64,000 bases of DNA from Pleodorina starrii (lineage: Eukaryota; Chlorophyta; Chlorophyceae; Chlamydomonadales; Volvocaceae), in NCBI GenBank assembly GCA_030267565.1, contig BRXU01000006.1:2034001-2098000 (forward strand), given 5' to 3'. The notes below the pieces were generated by a model, which saw only the letters and a list, made by a program, of their open reading frames with translations, was not told where the DNA came from and ran no database searches. Below, one piece after another: positions 1-10,389 of this stretch (position 1 is its first letter; each line of letters starts with the position of its first letter). The translations under genes and the position numbers were made by a program.

Positions 1-770
1 TCCAGAGCTTTCCGGAGCCTTCCGGAGCCTTTCGGAATCTTCCGGCTTTTCCGGAGCTTTCCGGAGTTCCGGAGCTTTCTGGAATCTTCCGGAGTCTTCC
101 GGAGTCTTCTGGAGCCGTCCGGAGCCTTCCGGAGCTTTCCGGAGCCTTCCGGAGCTTTCCGGAGCCTTCCGGAGCTTTCCGGAGCCTTCCGGAGCCTTCC
201 GAAGTCTTCCGGAGTCTTCCTGAGCCTTCCTGAGGCTTCCGGACCCTTCCGGAGCCTTCCCGAGCTTTCCGGAGCTTTCCGGAGCTTTCCGGAGTCTTCC
301 GGAGCTTTCCGGAGTCTTCCGGAATCTTCTGGAGCCTTCCGGACCTTCCGGAGCTTTCCGGAGCCCTCCGGAGCTTTCCGGAGCCCTCCGGAGCCTTCCG
401 GAGCTTTCCGGAGCTTTCCGGAGCCTTCCGGAGCCTTCCGGAGCTTTCCGAAGCCTTCCGGAGCCTTCCGGAGTCTTCCCGAGCTTTCCGGAGCCTTCCG
501 AAGTCTTCCGGAGTCTTCCGGAGCCTTCCGGACCCTTCCGGACCCTTCCGGAGCCTTCCCAATTTCGGAGTCTTCCGGAGCTTTCCGGAGTCTTCCGGAG
601 TCTTCCGGAGTCTTCTGAAGCCTTCCGGAGCTTTCCGGAGCCTTCCGGAGCTTTCCGGAGCCTTCCGGAGCCTTCCGGAGCCTTCCGGAGTCTTCCGGAG
701 CTTTCCGGAGTCTTCCGGAGTTTCTGGAGCCTTCCGGAGCTTTCAGGAGCCTTCCGCACCGGAGCTTTCC
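1..770. repeat. Decamer minisatellite (TTCCGGAGCY)n
   Basis: The first 770 bases are a degenerate tandem array of a 10-base unit close to TTCCGGAGCC or TTCCGGAGCT, with frequent single-base variants (TTCCGGAGTC, TTCCGGACCC). The array is already running at the left edge, so its full length is unknown. No coding signal is visible in it. Confidence 0.93.
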
Positions 771-1029
771 GGATCATCCCGGCTGCACCACTCGCACCCT
801 GCTGCGCCTCCCAGAGTGCAGACCTGTAGTCCAGCTCAGCCCAGCATCCCAGCCTCTCCCTTTCTGCGGTTTCATCTTTCCCGTTAGATCCCAGCTGTCC
901 TTCATTACATATCCAGGATGCGACCCCGCCGCTGCCCCCGGAGATCCCCCAGGCCGCTGCCAACTTTCCAGCGCCCTCCTCAGCCCTCCAGCCCTGATCC
1001 GCTGCTCCCCGTCTTGACCTTCCCGGTCC

Positions 1030-1659
1030 TGGGTTTGGGGTTTGGGGTTTGGGGTTTGGGGTTTGGGGTTTGGGGTTTGGGGTTTGGGGTGTGGGTTATG
1101 GGGTTTGGGGTTTGGGGTTTGGGGTTTGGGGTTTGGGGTTTGGGGTTTGGGGTTTGGGGTTTGGGGTTTGGGGTTTGGGGTTTGGGGTTTGGGGTTTGGG
1201 GTTTGGGGTTTGGGGTTTGGGGTTTGGGGTTTGGGGTTTGGGGTTTGGGGTTTGGGGTTTGGGGTTTGGGGTTTGGGGTTTGGGGTTTGGGGTTTGGGGT
1301 TTGGGGTTTGGGGTTTGGGGTTTGGGGTTTGGGGTTTGGGGTTTGGGGTTTGGGGTTTGGGGTTTGGGGTTTGGGGTTTGGGTTTTGGGGTTTGGGGTTT
1401 GGGGTTTGGGGTTTGGGGTTTGGGGTTTGGGGTTTGGGGTTTGGGGTTTGGGGTTTGGGGTTTGGGGTTTGGGGTTTGGGGTTTGGGGTTTGGGGTTTGG
1501 GGTTTGGGGTTTGGGGTTTGGGGTTTGGGGTTTGGGGTTTGGGGTTTGGGGTTTGGGGTTTGGGGTTTGGGGTTTGGGGTTTGGGGTTTGGGGTTTGGGG
1601 TTTGGGGTTTGGGGTTTGGGGTTTGGGGTTTGGGGTTTGGGGTTTGGGGTTTGGGGTTT
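1030..1659 (+). repeat. Telomere-like array (TTTGGGG)n, about 90 copies
   Basis: This is a nearly perfect heptamer array, TTTGGGG on the + strand, about 630 bases long. Slips are visible near 1089-1100 (GGGGTGTGGGTTATGG) and near 1381 (TTTGGGTTTTGGGG). The unit resembles plant/algal telomere repeats (TTTAGGG, TTTTAGGG) with the A replaced by G, and the G4 runs are expected to form G-quadruplexes. It lies internally next to a minisatellite, so it is either interstitial or subterminal. Confidence 0.95.
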
Positions 1660-2280
1660 CCCCGTGGCACCCCTGCTGTCCCCCACCTGCTCCCCAACCC
1701 AACCCCCCAGGCCGCCGCCTCCCCCGTCTCCCTCCCTCGCCGCCACCCGTGCCGCGGACGCCACTGCCGCCGCTGCCGCCGCCGCCACCCTCGCCGCCAC
1801 CGTTGCCACCCCTGCCGCCGCCAACCCCTCCCCGCCCGCACCCTCCCCCACCCCCTGGTAACCTGGTTCGGATCATCCTGATAACGAATCGTCCGGATGC
1901 ATTCGGTCCCAATGAATGTAGGTAGGTATGTAGGTACACACACACCGTAGGGGACCGGCCTCCAGCCCTCCACCCGCAATGACCCGGGCACTCTAGCCCT
2001 CTGCACACCCAGAGCTCCAGCCGGTGTTACACGCCCTTCCCGCTAACGGTGGCCCCAACTGTACCGGTGGCCCCAACTGTTTTAACCAATTTACTTATTC
2101 CCCATTGAAATCAATGCAGTGCAGTGCGCGCGGCCAGCTGGGGCACGGACCGCCGACTCCCTGCCTCCGTCGGTTTGAGCTGCCGCGGTGTCAGCACTGC
2201 CGCAAGTCCGCATGCCAAACTCCCTCCCCCCGATGTCCCCCCCCTCTCCCCTCCCTCCCTCCCTCCCTCCCTCCCCCGCA
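1660..2280. other. GCC-rich low-complexity DNA, no gene seen
   Basis: A CCG/GCC trinucleotide-rich stretch at about 1735-1860 is followed by ordinary sequence and a short (CCCT)n tract near 2245-2275. I see no supported coding exon. Confidence 0.5.
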
Positions 2281-4130
2281 GGACCTTCCAACGAATGGCG
2301 GAGGGGCCGGTGGTGGTGGAGTCGGGTCGGGCCGTGTCCCCGCTGCCCCCCGACTTCAACTGCACCCTCTCCTCCCCGCCCACCGCCGGAGCCGCGCTCG
2401 AGGGGCTCTTTGGCAGTACGGCAGACGCGCAGTCGTACGTTTGCCAGGTACGGTATGCGAGACTCGAGTGCGTGGACAGGAGGGAACGCGATGTGGAGCG
2501 TATACACGGAGGACACGACCTCACAGAGATGATACCCAGAAGGGCTGATGGGGGCTGAATGGAGTGGACTCGTCCATCCGCACACTGGGTCAAACGGGCG
2601 GCTGCCCCGCCTGCCAACCACCGCAGTCGCACATCCAGGGGGGATCATGGCGCCTGGACATGAGGCAACTGAAGCAACGAACAAATAAACGAACAAACGG
2701 CCACACGGCCAAACGAACAACCACACATGGACAAACGAGCGAGCCGCGGCTCCCTCGCCCACTGCCTCCCGCCTCGCCCCCAGTACCGATACATCCCAGC
2801 GCGACGTTCTCGCCGTTCTCCGACCCCCCCCCGGGCCTCACCCCGGCCTTCCCCGTCCCCCCCCCCACACACACACGCCCTTCGGCGCGCACGTTGCTGT
2901 GCCCGCCACCGCTGGCACCCTCCGTACGGCACTAGGCCTGCCATGCAATACAACCGCCGTACTGTTTGCCGTATACTTCGCCGCCGGCCGCCCCCATCTC
3001 GCCCCGCCTGCTCGATGCCTCCAACACGCCCGAGCTGCGCTGCGCCGCACCGCCGTCACCGCCGCCGCCGCGGCGCCCGCCGCCGGCGCCGCCGCGGCCG
3101 CCATCACCGCCGTCGTCACCGGCCAACGAGTGCGTAGCCTCTCACGCGGGAGCCGGCGCGATGGCGGTGGGGCTGTTCGGCAGCACCGTGGAGGCGGCGT
3201 CGTACTACGACCAGGTACAGCAGCCGTACTATACCCTCTGTACGACAATGCGTGCTAGTGACTGCATCTGCCCTGCGGTTGGCCCGGGGGGCCCGGCGGG
3301 GGGCCCGGCGGGGGGCCCGGGGGGCACCGCGGGGGGACCGGGGGGCCAGCTAGCCAGGAAAGGGGGCGGATGGCCGGGGTGAGGCCTCTGCACAGATTGA
3401 CGGCCGGGCGGGGCACACGTTGTCGTACGGCTCTGAGGAGATGTTTGATATCCGGATACGCGTACGGCTCTGGAAAGTCAACCACACACTGTTATGGTAC
3501 GGTACGGTACGTGCTTATGCTGGATCGTGGGCGCCTTGCAGCTACCCTTGTCTCCCGCCGCACATCCATCTCGTGCGTTCCCAACCAGCCAACCAACCAA
3601 CCAGCCAACCAACCAATCAACCAACCAACCAACCAATCAACCAACCAACTAGCAACCAACTAGCAAACAATTAAATTAACCCACCTGCCGCGAACACCGC
3701 CACAGCTTCTTAAATCCGTCTAAAATCGTAAAATGCTGACAAACAGGCATAACGACCAACGGTCACCAACGGTCACCACCAACCACATGCCGCAGGTCGC
3801 AGCAAGCAGTACCGCCACGACGCTCCGTACGGTGCTCGGCCTGCCATGCCGCGTCAGCTCCCTTTTGTTCGAGCTCAACTCATCGCCCGCCGCCGCCTCT
3901 TCAACGCCACCAACACACCCGCACTGAGCTGCGGCCTAACGCCCTGGGCGCCGCCGTCGCCGTCGCCGCCGCCGTCGCCGCCGCCGTCGTAGCCGCCGTC
4001 GCCGCCGCTGACTGCGGCCGCTGTGGCGGCCGCGCTCACCTCCAGCGGCGCGGGCCCCGGTACCGACGTCATCGCCAGCGTCAGAGGCAGCGCCAGCGAC
4101 GGCTCCAGCGGCCCCTAGGCCCTAGCCCGG
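2281..4130 (+). pseudogene. Putative repeated-exon gene or gene remnant, Pro-rich protein
   Basis: I do not recognise the family. Three coding-like blocks recur. 2281-2448, after CCCCCGCAG and before GTACGG, ends in ...LEGLFGSTADAQSYVCQ. A block ending at 3213 contains NTPELRCAAPP, a PPPP-rich stretch and VGLFGSTVEAASYYDQ. 3401-3498, after CTCTGCACAG and before GTACGG, reads IDGRAGHTLSYGSEEMF and continues in phase with the previous block. A third block near 3890-4130 repeats the NTPALSC and Pro-rich pattern but has an in-frame TAG. The shared GLFGST and NTPxLxC motifs suggest duplicated exons of one extracellular Pro-rich protein. No start, no complete frame and no clean acceptor for the middle block were found, so it may be decayed. 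Confidence 0.3.
3583..3662. repeat. (CCAA)n microsatellite
   Basis: An imperfect tandem run of CCAA, CCAG and TCAA tetramers, about 80 bases, lies between the coding-like blocks of the repeated-exon cluster. Confidence 0.9.
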
Positions 4131-4139
4131 CCCGCGGCA

Positions 4140-5376
4140 AGCGAAGCAGCGCTGGCGGCTCCGCCGGCGGCCGGCGGGCCGATGTGTCGTACAATGCACT
4201 TCCGTCCGCTGGCAGCGGCCTGGTTGCGGCGGCGGCGGCGCAGGTGCATGGCAGCCGTGACGTCTCTGGGCGTCGCGGGGGTGGGGGTGCATGAGGGTGA
4301 AGCTCCAACGCGCGGGTATTCGTACGACAATATGCAGCGGTACGGCAGCAGCAAAGCAATACAGGGGGGTCAGGATCGGGCGGCGATCACAAGAATTGCG
4401 GCATGAGGCCTCGGTGGGCGGGTTGGCTGTGAAATAGGGTCAACCCGCCATGGCGTTTATGGCGGTTTCGGGTTTCGGAGCTTGGACAAGTCTGACAGAG
4501 TGGCCAGGACGGGAAAACGGACGGGACGGGGGGTTCAAGGAGTTAATGGCCGACAGTGCTGATGGCCAAGGGAGTGATCAACACTGACGGCCTACTCCGT
4601 CTGTGACTACTGTACGTGTGTGCGATTACTGGAGAGTGGAGACAGAGACAGAAGGAGAGGTGGTTACCGGAGACAGAGAAAGAGCGGAGGGGGAATGTGC
4701 TGCGGGCTATCGGGGTTCGGCAGGCGAGGCTTCTATCACGGGCGGCCTCGCAGCTTCCGTGCCTTCCCAGCTCATTCGCAACGATACGCGTGCACGCAGT
4801 GCGGCTGACGCTGTGGCGATTGCTGACACCGTTGTCGTTGTTACGGTGGGTTCTACACTCTGCGAAGGTCATTGGGAAGGTAGAGCCAGCGGGCCAGCGG
4901 GCCGCGCACTGCAGCGGACATGGCCAGGATGAAGGGTGTTCTCTCAAGGCAGGTGCGCTCGGCGGGGTTCGGTTTGTGCTACGGTATCCGCCGTTTAAGG
5001 TTCTGCCCTGCATTTGCGTCTGGTACTTGCAATTACAATCCTTCTAAGCTGCGCTCTATGTGTTCACTTGCCCCACTTGCCCCACTTGGGCCAGTGCGTA
5101 ATGTGCCCGACCTCGGGCCTGCCGTGCGGCGGTCGTTGGCTTAGGAAGGCGATGAGTCGTCATCCGCCACTTTACATCCTTTTGCCAGCTTGAAACTTTG
5201 AGACGTGTAGGTATTAAACTCGGGGAAGCTGCTGTGCGACGGACGGGAAACCATCGGGCTTACGAAAGTACGGAGTGCACCGGGCAAACTAACGAAATTG
5301 AGCTCGCTTGTGGGAGGTTGTCCAGAGAAGCAGAGCACCGGTTGTTGCACTGAAGTAAACACTCACGAGCAAAAAT
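4140..5376. other. No supported gene; upstream region of the SelM-like gene
   Basis: Open frames here are short, overlap on both strands and match nothing I recognise. The stretch presumably holds the promoter of the downstream selenoprotein gene, but I cannot point to a convincing TATA box. Confidence 0.4.
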
Positions 5377-5938
5377 ATGCGCAATTTATTATCTTTCCTG
5401 CTGCTTGCATTCCTGGTAGCCCCGCCCACGCTTGCGTGGGCGAAGGTAGCTACACGAGCAGAGTTTGTTAGTTGTCCTGGCTGACGCTTGAACCACCTGC
5501 CCGAGGTCCGTCTCTGCGTCCCGTGTCAATAATCTTGGACTGCCGCTTAACTTTAGCGAGCCGCTGCTGATCTGGTGTGATTCAGGTAAAGAAGTTCTTA
5601 CGAGGAGACATTGAGCAAGGAGCTTATCAGAACGTCTCCGTGAACTTGTAAGCGGACTGCGTTCTGGCTGCAGCACCGAAATGACAGCTCACTGTACAGT
5701 CCTGTTCGCGCAGCATTCCTGGCAGGATTCCCGAGCTCATCCTTTACGATGCAAGTAACGTTGAGGTGGGTGGCCTGTATGCACGTCTTGCCCTGCCGCA
5801 AGAGGTCCAACCACTACATCGAACGGCGGTGCGCAGGTTGAGCGCATGTTTGTGGACAAGCTCAAATATGATGAGCTTCACACGCTCATCCAAAGCAAAG
5901 GGTTTCGGAGGAAAGGTGAAGGTACGTGTCCCCAGTAG
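5377..5938 (+). CDS. Selenoprotein M/Sep15-family protein (CXXU thioredoxin-like), TGA read as Sec
   Basis: This is a small secretory-pathway thiol-redox protein. Four exons are supported: 5377-5505, 5586-5647, 5714-5765 and 5837-5938; phases agree and give about 114 residues. The N-terminus (MRNLLSFLLLAFLVAPP...) is a signal peptide. Next comes EFVSCPG, an in-frame TGA at 5482-5484, then RLNHLPE: a C-P-G-U redox motif where SelM proteins carry CGGU or CSGU. The rest (VKKFLRGDIEQGAYQNVSVN, IPGRIPELILYDASNVEVER, ELHTLIQSKGFRRK) follows the SelM fold, including the PELxLYD strand and the GFxRK end. I took the TAG at 5936 as the stop; a GTACGT donor at 5922 could instead lead to another exon. 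SelM/Sep15 proteins are ER oxidoreductases, so ER-lumen location is inferred. A conventional reading would call this a pseudogene, but conservation resumes directly after the TGA. Confidence 0.85.
5482..5484 (+). promoter_or_regulatory. In-frame TGA, probable selenocysteine codon
   Basis: Codon 36 of the SelM-like gene is TGA, at the U of the C-P-G-U motif. Homologues have Sec or Cys here. The reading frame and family similarity continue on both sides. Confidence 0.85.
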
Positions 5939-6465
5939 TTGCTATCCCGCGTGCTCACCTCGGCTTCCGCCTCGTAGGGGCCTTGGCTGGGCTTAGCTCG
6001 CACGGCCAATATGAGCTACTTGCACTGCACGTGTCTACTGCAAATAATTGTCACGCTTCCCCAAGGTCGCGCTGTTTCGGTGACAGGTCCCAGCGACGGA
6101 TGCCACGCAGGGGGCGCGGCTGCACGGCTGCGGACGTCTCGGCGCGCCCTGCAATCCCAAGAGTGATCAACTTCATCCTTAATACGGCTATCCAGTCCGT
6201 GTGCGCGCAGGGTGAGCTCGCGCGTGGGGCTGCGATGGGGGTCCGGGGGGGGGGGCACGTGTCACGTGAACAGGTCATGGTAGCGTCGGGGTTGCATGAG
6301 TGGTGGTTTCACGTATGGCCTGGGTCACGACACTGGCCGCCGGGGTTTGAATTAGTAAATGATTGTTTGAAACGGCAGATGGAAGATGTATGGTGGGGAA
6401 TCCACGTTATTGAATTGACCACTAAACCTCGTGGACCGTCCTCTCCAACCTGCGGACGCTGCCAT

Positions 6466-6470
6466 TGTAA
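6466..6470 (+). terminator. TGTAA, possible volvocine polyadenylation signal
   Basis: TGTAA is the usual polyadenylation signal of Chlamydomonas-type algae. This copy is about 530 bases after the SelM-like stop. If used, it would exclude the SECIS candidate at 6618-6677, so either this signal is not used or the SECIS call is wrong. The next TGTAA on this strand that I noticed is at 7453. Confidence 0.25.
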
Positions 6471-6617
6471 GGACCTGGAAGATTGACGGTCGTAACCCTT
6501 CAGTAGGAATGCCTCCCACTCCTGCACTCAGCAATCGCACGCGCACCGCGTTCCGTAAAACCCACTGTCCTCGTTACCCTCTCGTAATCCCCCGTTTCCC
6601 CCCAGCAACGCTGCTGC

Positions 6618-6677
6618 CACTGGTGCGTCATGACGGCCGAGGATCCCAAAACTCGCGGACTCGGGCCCGAAACCAGC
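6618..6677 (+). promoter_or_regulatory. Candidate SECIS element
   Basis: ATGA at 6630-6633 and CGAA at 6668-6671 can form the SECIS quartet (5' ATGA, 3' NGAN). Between them GGCC-GAG pairs with CTC-GGCC (one bulged G), and TCC pairs with GGA, leaving an apical loop with AAAA on its 5' side as expected. CTGGT before and ACCAG after can form part of helix I. It lies about 690 bases past the stop of the SelM-like gene. I found no better candidate nearer. Folding was done by eye. Confidence 0.45.
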
Positions 6678-6689
6678 ACTGCTGCGGCC

Positions 6690-9600
6690 AGGGGAGTGCT
6701 TTGCGCGCACGTCGCCCGCAGATGAACGCGGCCTCGGGCGCGAATAGCTGAAGGGTTAGGCGGGCGGGGGTTTCAGCCGTTACCTGTCGGCGGGAAGGAG
6801 GACAGGTGGGTCCCACTTGCTGCCATGTACAGGCTTGCGTGGTGGAGGACAACAGAGACCGCGACCCGTGCGTTAGGCATCTTCAGGAAAGGCGGCGATT
6901 TTCGGCGAGTCTGGTAACGACGACGATGCTTGTCCCCGACGACGGTCACTGTCCGGTGCGGGGTTATGTGCTGCCGGCACATTTGGGTTGTGGCACTGCG
7001 AAGGGGGGCCTCCAGGCCACAGGACACGCGCACCGCGATATGCTTACCTGGGGCCGGCGCAAATGGTCTTGGATGAAGGGGCTGGGCCCCTGGTGCCGAG
7101 TGAGAACATGTACGTCTTGTTGAACACGGCTGTTCAGCACTATGCGATGGCGTGTGATGTGCGTGAGGCAGGCGGGCGTGCTCTCAACAGAAACGATGGG
7201 GCTCTTAGCTCGAGTTGCGTGAGCAGGTTGCCCAAATCCTTCGTTCCCGTTTCCGGCCCGTGCTTTTCGCCCGTGGGCTGGTTGGGGTATTTAGGGTTTT
7301 GGAATTCGCAAACGTGATGCCGCCGCAGCCAGGAATCTAGGGTTCGCGCTTCCCTGCGTGTGCTTGCTCGCAGAAGGGGTGCCAACCGGTCGTTGTCGAT
7401 TGCAAGACCTGAACGAAGCTGCACTTGTTCCCCCTGCCCGGCGGGAAGTTCGTGTAATGCCTGGGCTTGGGACATCTCTTTTTACGTGCCGGGAATAATG
7501 CGTCTCGTGCGTGTCCTGGGGGCCTTACATTTGTCACGCAGCTTTGTTCGGGCCATGGCGGCTGTACTTTATTGTACCGCCTGGCACCGCAATGGAACCA
7601 AAGATACCGGTAGAAGGTCAAAACCGTGGAGGTAGGCCCCTAGCTACTAGAACATTCACAGTGCCACACTTTAAAAAAGGCAAACCCCGGGCGTCTGAGC
7701 ATCTCACACGTGTTGCAATGCGTGGAGGCTTGGCGCAGGCGAGCACAGACCACCCCTATCGAGCAAACACATACACGGCACCCTCGCACACACACCTATC
7801 TATGTGGTGAGCATGGGGCAGCACACCACTAGCGGGTATATGCGATCAACATACAAGCAAGATGGGACCGCGGCAGGCAGATGACCCACACGCCTGCATG
7901 ATGGGGGGGCACGCGCCCATCGACGACCAATCCTTTCGGGTCTACTGCAGAATGGTTCATTCAATACGCGCATCCGTACTGCACAGGAATATTCATTGGA
8001 GTCATTATACGAATTACGGTATGGTGTGTCAAGAAACGACGTACCCGTACAATAGGTGTTTCCGGTGTGGTAGCGATCGATGATAGCGCGCTGTCGAAAA
8101 AATAAACAGTGAGAAAACGTGGAATGCTGCGCGCACGCACGCGAGCGCGAATGCACGCACAGACACAAGAAGCAGTACAGTAAAGCAGTACTGTAAGCAA
8201 TCACGACTCCCTTAACAGCCCGCAATTTTCCTGGTCAGTCAGGGCACGCACACTCAGCACATGTATGCAGGCATGGAGTGGATGGCATAATAATGATAGG
8301 TAGGCCCCACACACGACGCGAGGCGCGAGGTAGGGGCGGAGTGCAGCGAACATACACATAGAGCCCGACAGCCCGCGCCGGTCAGATTGACGAACAACGC
8401 TGTGCGCCAATATGGACATCTCAGCTTTAACTTACTTGTCGGATCAGTTTACCGTCACCGGCAGTTTACCGTCCGTATTTCCTGTTATTGCGGATTTGCG
8501 TAGTTTGTTGGTTCTACGTCAGTCTTGGTTGTTCGCTTTCGAGTTCGTAACGTAGTATAGCTTACGTGAAGATCTCGGGAGTAGGATGTCGTACAGTTGT
8601 TTCGCGTATTTTAGTCGAGTCTTTGGCTTGTTGCCTTGTCTCGATTTGCTCTCAGGCAGTCGCCTGTGAGCAACTAGTAGGCCCCTTTCGTTAGGTTAAG
8701 GACCTGGCCTAGCGGAAGAGACATGTAAGGTCTTTCATCGTCACTCTTTTCCCTTGCCTGTGGCCGAGACACTTCCATCGTCCTCGTATTTGCACCATTT
8801 GTGCAGTACGGAGCATTATGTGGTCAGCCGTTCTGCGTGGAGCCGACTTCGCCAGCAGCCGGTGGATGATCCTATCTACGTTACGGTGACGCCTCGCCGC
8901 GAGTGTGCCGCATTGCCGTTGCCCCATTTATGTATATTTGGCGCATGTGAAACAGCTTTACTGGATGCAGCGCGATTTTCCCAGCAAATCGAGACCAGGG
9001 ACGACGACCAGGGCCCGGGACCCTGGCCAGGGACCCTGGCGACGCCTACCGACAGAGGTGACGCCAGAGCCCGGTAGCCAGAGCTATATCCCGGGTAGGG
9101 GCTAGGCCTGCGTGAAGTTTGCCGACTGAGGTGACGCTAAGCTGCGTTAGGTTGTCGTGCTGAACCCTGGCAGGAAGTAGGCGTCAGTTGAGGCGGGACC
9201 AGATCGCTTATGTTTTTGCGTAGTGCGTGGCTGTCCGTCGTGTTCCTCGCCCGCCCAACGTGAGCTGGCTGGGTGACGCGCAGGTGCTATATCCCGAGGC
9301 ACGTGTGGGGACCATTGCTGACGATGTCCGTCTGATGTGGTGACGCCCGAGCCAGAGCCCAGCCGCCAGAGCCAGTGCTAGATCCCGGGAATCGTTGAAT
9401 GCGATGTGTCCGTAGTGGGGTGATCCGCGGATGCTCATGCCGTCTTGTTGTTTGGCAGATCCGTGGTTAGGTGAGCGTGTTGGCGACCCGCTGCTGCATC
9501 GTTGGTTGTTTGTGGCTGGGGCACTTCTCCAGGTGTTTCCTGCTTGCGTGCAGACTTGGTGTTCACCGTACGTTTGACATTTTATCTTCTTGTCTCGGCC

Positions 9601-9770
9601 CTACCGACAGGACGCTTGGATTGTCGTGCGGTCATGGCTGGAACTGCTTCGCACCTGATTTCATGTGCACCCCTTCATTTCCAGCTTTGCTTTCTGCGTT
9701 GCACGCTGGGGGGGGGGAGTCCGGGGTAGGCACATGGTTCGTTCGTGTGCAGTCATGTGATCCGACATAC
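6690..9770. other. No supported gene
   Basis: Several frames of 60-140 codons exist on both strands, but none shows a recognisable domain or a consistent exon chain. Around 9000-9390 two related segments share GTGACGCC, GCCAGAGC and GATCCCGGG or ATATCCCGGG, so a degenerate local repeat is likely there. Confidence 0.4.
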
Positions 9771-9922
9771 TTCCAGCTTGTGGTAACTGAAATGTCCAGC
9801 GTGTCAGGAACTGTTGTGCTGACGCGATACTCAATGATGCCGGCCCGGAAGTCGCCGGCACGGGCCTGAAAGATGCCGGTCGCTAGAAGAGCGACAATCA
9901 GAGCGACCAAAGGGCGCATCAT
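9771..9922 (-). CDS. Putative first exon of a secreted protein
   Basis: On the minus strand ATG at 9922 opens MMRPLVALIVALLATG followed by FQARAGDFRAG, a good signal peptide with an Ala-x-Ala cleavage site. The exon would end at 9771 before GTATGTCGGA, a good donor, in phase 2. The mature part (IIEYRVSTTVPDTLDISV, then TTSW) looks like a short beta-rich extracellular segment; I do not recognise the family with confidence. No further exon could be assigned on the lower-coordinate side. The ORF read straight through the donor loses all protein-like character. Confidence 0.4.
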
Positions 9923-10254
9923 GGCGTTGATCCTACATGAATGTTAGTGATGCGTAATTCGCGTCCACAAGGGCCGCTGTAATGCGATGTATGTCCCGGC
10001 GCCCGGAAGCCAACGTCACAGTACCGACATGGCAACAACCTCGTTGCGCATGCTCGAAGTGGAGAAAATAGTAGCCTATCTAGCATTCCCGCAGTAACCG
10101 TTACCGTACCGTGCCTTACGCTGTACATTTACTGTACAGTATCTGATCTGATGTCGGGAATCGAAACCTACTACCTTGCAAAAGCGCTCTTGGATGCGTC
10201 GGTTGCGAAGTCTGTGTATTGGTGTACCAGTTCAACTGGTTACTCACGTTTTTC

Positions 10255-10383
10255 TACTACTCAGTGCAGTCTTACGTTTTCCTTTCTTGTCTGTGTTCTA
10301 GTTTTTCGGGTTCTAGTGGTCCTTGAACCTCCTGGCTCGTCTGGACCTTACGAGCTCAAAGCTTGTAACATCATCATCATCAC
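10255..10383 (+). mobile_element. 5'-truncated LINE relic, 3' end only, (ATC)n tail
   Basis: The block CCTCCTGGCTCGTCTGG ... GAGCTC ... AGCTTGTAAC followed by (ATC)n matches the 3' ends of the two larger LINEs in this window (56867-56943 and 27087-27150 reverse). Only the last 100 or so bases remain, with no coding sequence, which is typical of abortive target-primed insertion. Confidence 0.7.
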
Positions 10384-10389
10384 CTTGCT

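Noticed and set aside
1..770. CRISPR-like array
   Set aside because: The 10-base units are contiguous and have no unique spacers of 25-40 bases; this is a minisatellite in nuclear DNA.
774..2008. Long open frames on both strands (up to 410 codons) with (GVWGLGF)n or (NPKPQTP)n
   Set aside because: They are translations of the TTTGGGG heptamer, which has no stops in any frame. All frames are open equally, so this is not evidence for a protein.
5482..5484. Reading the TGA as a nonsense mutation (pseudogene)
   Set aside because: The TGA is at the known Sec position, the splice phases are intact and the rest of the domain is well preserved.
8173..10145. GTAC palindromes (for example TACTGTACAGTA) as copper-response elements
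   Set aside because: GTAC words are very common all through this window, and no gene start lies suitably placed, so the motif carries no weight here.
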